From NCBI GenBank assembly GCA_945787425.1, contig CALZHO010000034.1:1-7306 (forward strand): 7,306 bases of DNA, read 5' to 3'. Every line of letters begins with the position of its first letter. Position 1 is the first letter of the stretch. The notes under the pieces were generated by a model. The model ran no database searches, was not told the origin of the DNA, and worked only from the letters and a program-made list of their open reading frames with translations. Source of the DNA: an uncultured Bacteroidales bacterium. GTDB taxonomy: Bacteria; Bacteroidota; Bacteroidia; Bacteroidales; Paludibacteraceae. Shown piece by piece: positions 6,466 to 7,306 of this stretch. A program made the position numbers and the translations under genes.

Positions 6466-7185
6466 CTATTTGTGGACTATATTTTTTACGCAAATGGTTG
6501 CGCTGTCTGCGGTGAACTCCACTGCCCAATTGTCATAATCAAGGTGATAGATACGTTCGGGATTGTTTTGGTAGGCGGGTCGAGGGTCTTGACTAAGTAT
6601 CTCTTTGAGTGCGTCCCAAGGGCAACCTTGGGGTTGGACTTTTTGCAATAACTGTTCGGGAATATGCACTTCTAAATGATAGTCTTGTGTGGCTTCTGCA
6701 AATCCATTTTTCGCTTCAGGGTGGCTGTCGGAAAACGCCAAATAGGGTTTGATGTCGTATATGGGAGTGCCGTCTAATAAGTCGGCTCCTGACACTACTA
6801 AGACTAATCCGTTGTTTGAGGTTTCTTCTACACGCAGTAGTCTAACACTGGTCAGTCCAATAGGATTGGGGCGGAAGGGTGAGCGTGTGGCGAAAACGCC
6901 CATGCGTTTGTTGCCACCCAAGCGTGGCGGACGTACAGTGGGAGACCATGCTAATCCAGCATCTTTCATCTTTAACCTTTCATCTTTAATCTGTTCGCAT
7001 TGCGAAAATCCCCACAATAACCACAAATGTGAATATTCTTCTATACCACGTAATGCCTCGCGCACGCGATACGCGTGCGTAAATATAATATATGTCTCAA
7101 TGCAAGAGTCTTCTCTACTTTGGCGAGGTATGCCAAATTTCTGTGAAAAGCCGTTATGAGCGTGGGCGATGACTTGGAGGTGCAT
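6466..7185 (-). CDS. trmO: tRNA (N6-threonylcarbamoyladenosine-37-N6)-methyltransferase TrmO
   Basis: TrmO (TsaA/UPF0066 family) uses S-adenosylmethionine to methylate the t6A base at position 37 of certain tRNAs, in the cytoplasm. At 239 residues it is close to the E. coli protein (about 235). Family motifs in order: the N-terminal KFGIPRQSR (16-24), YSHLWLLWGF (51-60), the hallmark RPPRLGGNKRMGVFATRSPF (85-104) continuing RPNPIG, DGTPIYDIKPYL (138-149), and the C-terminal-domain signature QDPRPAYQ (199-206). The start fits: family members begin with a strand such as MxLxxIAHxHxxF. Between the SQ at 61-62 and W80 there are 17 residues where E. coli has about five; this insertion is made of a short DNA repeat (6963-6989). 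Its stop lies 18 bp before the amylase -33 box, with no terminator seen between. It follows tRNA-Phe and its terminator; TATAAT at 7215-7210 is the only promoter-like string upstream, and no TAnnTTTG is present. Confidence 0.95.
   Translation of the reverse strand: MHLQVIAHAHNGFSQKFGIPRQSREDSCIETYIIFTHAYRVREALRGIEEYSHLWLLWGFSQCEQIKDERLKMKDAGLAWSPTVRPPRLGGNKRMGVFATRSPFRPNPIGLTSVRLLRVEETSNNGLVLVVSGADLLDGTPIYDIKPYLAFSDSHPEAKNGFAEATQDYHLEVHIPEQLLQKVQPQGCPWDALKEILSQDPRPAYQNNPERIYHLDYDNWAVEFTADSATICVKNIVHK
6963..6989. repeat. Two direct 13-bp repeats inside trmO, period 14 bp
   Basis: CTTTCATCTTTAA occurs at 6963-6975 and 6977-6989 on the plus strand (TTAAAGATGAAAG in the coding sense), separated by one base. 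The pair encodes the highly charged stretch IKDERLKMKD (residues 66-75), which falls in the extra segment relative to E. coli TrmO. Since the period is 14 bp, gain or loss of one unit would shift the reading frame. Confidence 0.7.
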
Positions 7186-7224
7186 AGTGGTGTGTTATTA
7201 TTTGAGGTGATTATATCCCAAAAC

Positions 7225-7256
7225 AAAAAAAGACCTTGAGAAATCTCAAAGTCTTT
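7225..7256 (-). terminator. Intrinsic terminator of tRNA-Phe
   Basis: On the minus strand AAAGACTTTGAG (7256-7245) pairs with CTCAAGGTCTTT (7240-7229) in a 12-bp stem with one T-G wobble and a 4-nt loop, followed by a run of seven T (7231-7225). It starts 3 nt after the tRNA discriminator base. The reverse strand also has a short T run, so it could act both ways. Confidence 0.85.
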
Positions 7257-7259
7257 TTG

Positions 7260-7306
7260 TGGTGCCACCAGGAATCGAACCGGGGACACAAGGATTTTCA
7301 GTCCTT
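7260..7306 (-). tRNA. tRNA-Phe (anticodon GAA), 3' part
   Basis: The 3' 47 nt of a tRNA gene; the 5' acceptor strand and D arm lie beyond the window. Anticodon stem AAGGA / TCCTT encloses the loop CTGAAAA, which places GAA (complement of 7297-7299) at positions 34-36. Then come variable region GTGTC, the T arm CCCGG-TTCGATT-CCTGG, acceptor strand TGGCACC and discriminator A at 7260. CCA is not encoded (the next bases are CAA), as is common in Bacteroidetes. The T stem has a C-T opposition at 51:63. Confidence 0.92.

Noticed and set aside
7041..7289. Minus-strand frame of 82 codons overlapping the tRNA and trmO start
   Set aside because: It runs through the tRNA and its terminator and is out of frame with trmO, so it is not a plausible gene.

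Overview
The window looks like a piece of a Bacteroidales chromosome (Prevotella/Bacteroides-like). The evidence is two promoters of the Bacteroidetes type (TTG/TTTG at -33, a 20-bp spacer, TAnnTTTG at -7), a TonB-dependent receptor with the N-terminal carboxypeptidase-regulatory-like domain common in this phylum, secreted proteins ending in 'YNILGQKV'-type C-terminal tails, a tRNA gene with no encoded CCA, and no obvious Shine-Dalgarno sequences. I cannot name a species from this.

Every gene lies on the minus strand, so in transcription order the window reads from right to left. 7306-7225: 3' part of tRNA-Phe(GAA) and its intrinsic terminator. 7185-6466: trmO (tsaA), the tRNA A37 N6-methyltransferase for the t6A-modified base. 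6448-6417: strong promoter. 6378-3661: a 905-residue secreted multidomain GH13 alpha-amylase. 3654-3619: a perfect 14-bp stem-loop. 3571-2447: a 374-residue secreted non-catalytic protein made of starch-binding-type modules. 2393-2362: a bidirectional terminator. 2340-2310: promoter. 2304-2175: an unusual leader with four octamers phased at 11 bp and a 14-bp palindrome. 2174 to beyond base 1: a BtuB-like TonB-dependent receptor whose C-terminus is outside the window.

The amylase and the non-catalytic protein form one functional unit. Each of the three non-catalytic modules in the smaller protein has a recognisable counterpart in the amylase, in a different order, and both carry C-terminal tails of the kind linked to type IX secretion or surface anchoring in Bacteroidetes. 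The likely picture is an extracellular starch-degrading enzyme with a companion starch-binding protein made from the same transcript, with the stem-loop between them possibly setting their ratio. No SusC/SusD pair is present. The neighbouring TonB receptor is not SusC-like. It has a BtuB-like TonB box and five consecutive histidines at the predicted mature N-terminus, which fits metal or metal-chelate uptake better than glycan uptake. trmO and tRNA-Phe are housekeeping genes.

The points most worth following up are the phased octamer array before the receptor gene, the shuffled module set of the starch pair, the His5 motif, and a repeat-derived 12-residue insertion in TrmO. I found no CRISPR array, insertion sequence, phage gene or defence system. 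No gene-free stretch exceeds 300 bases; the longest is 2175-2446.
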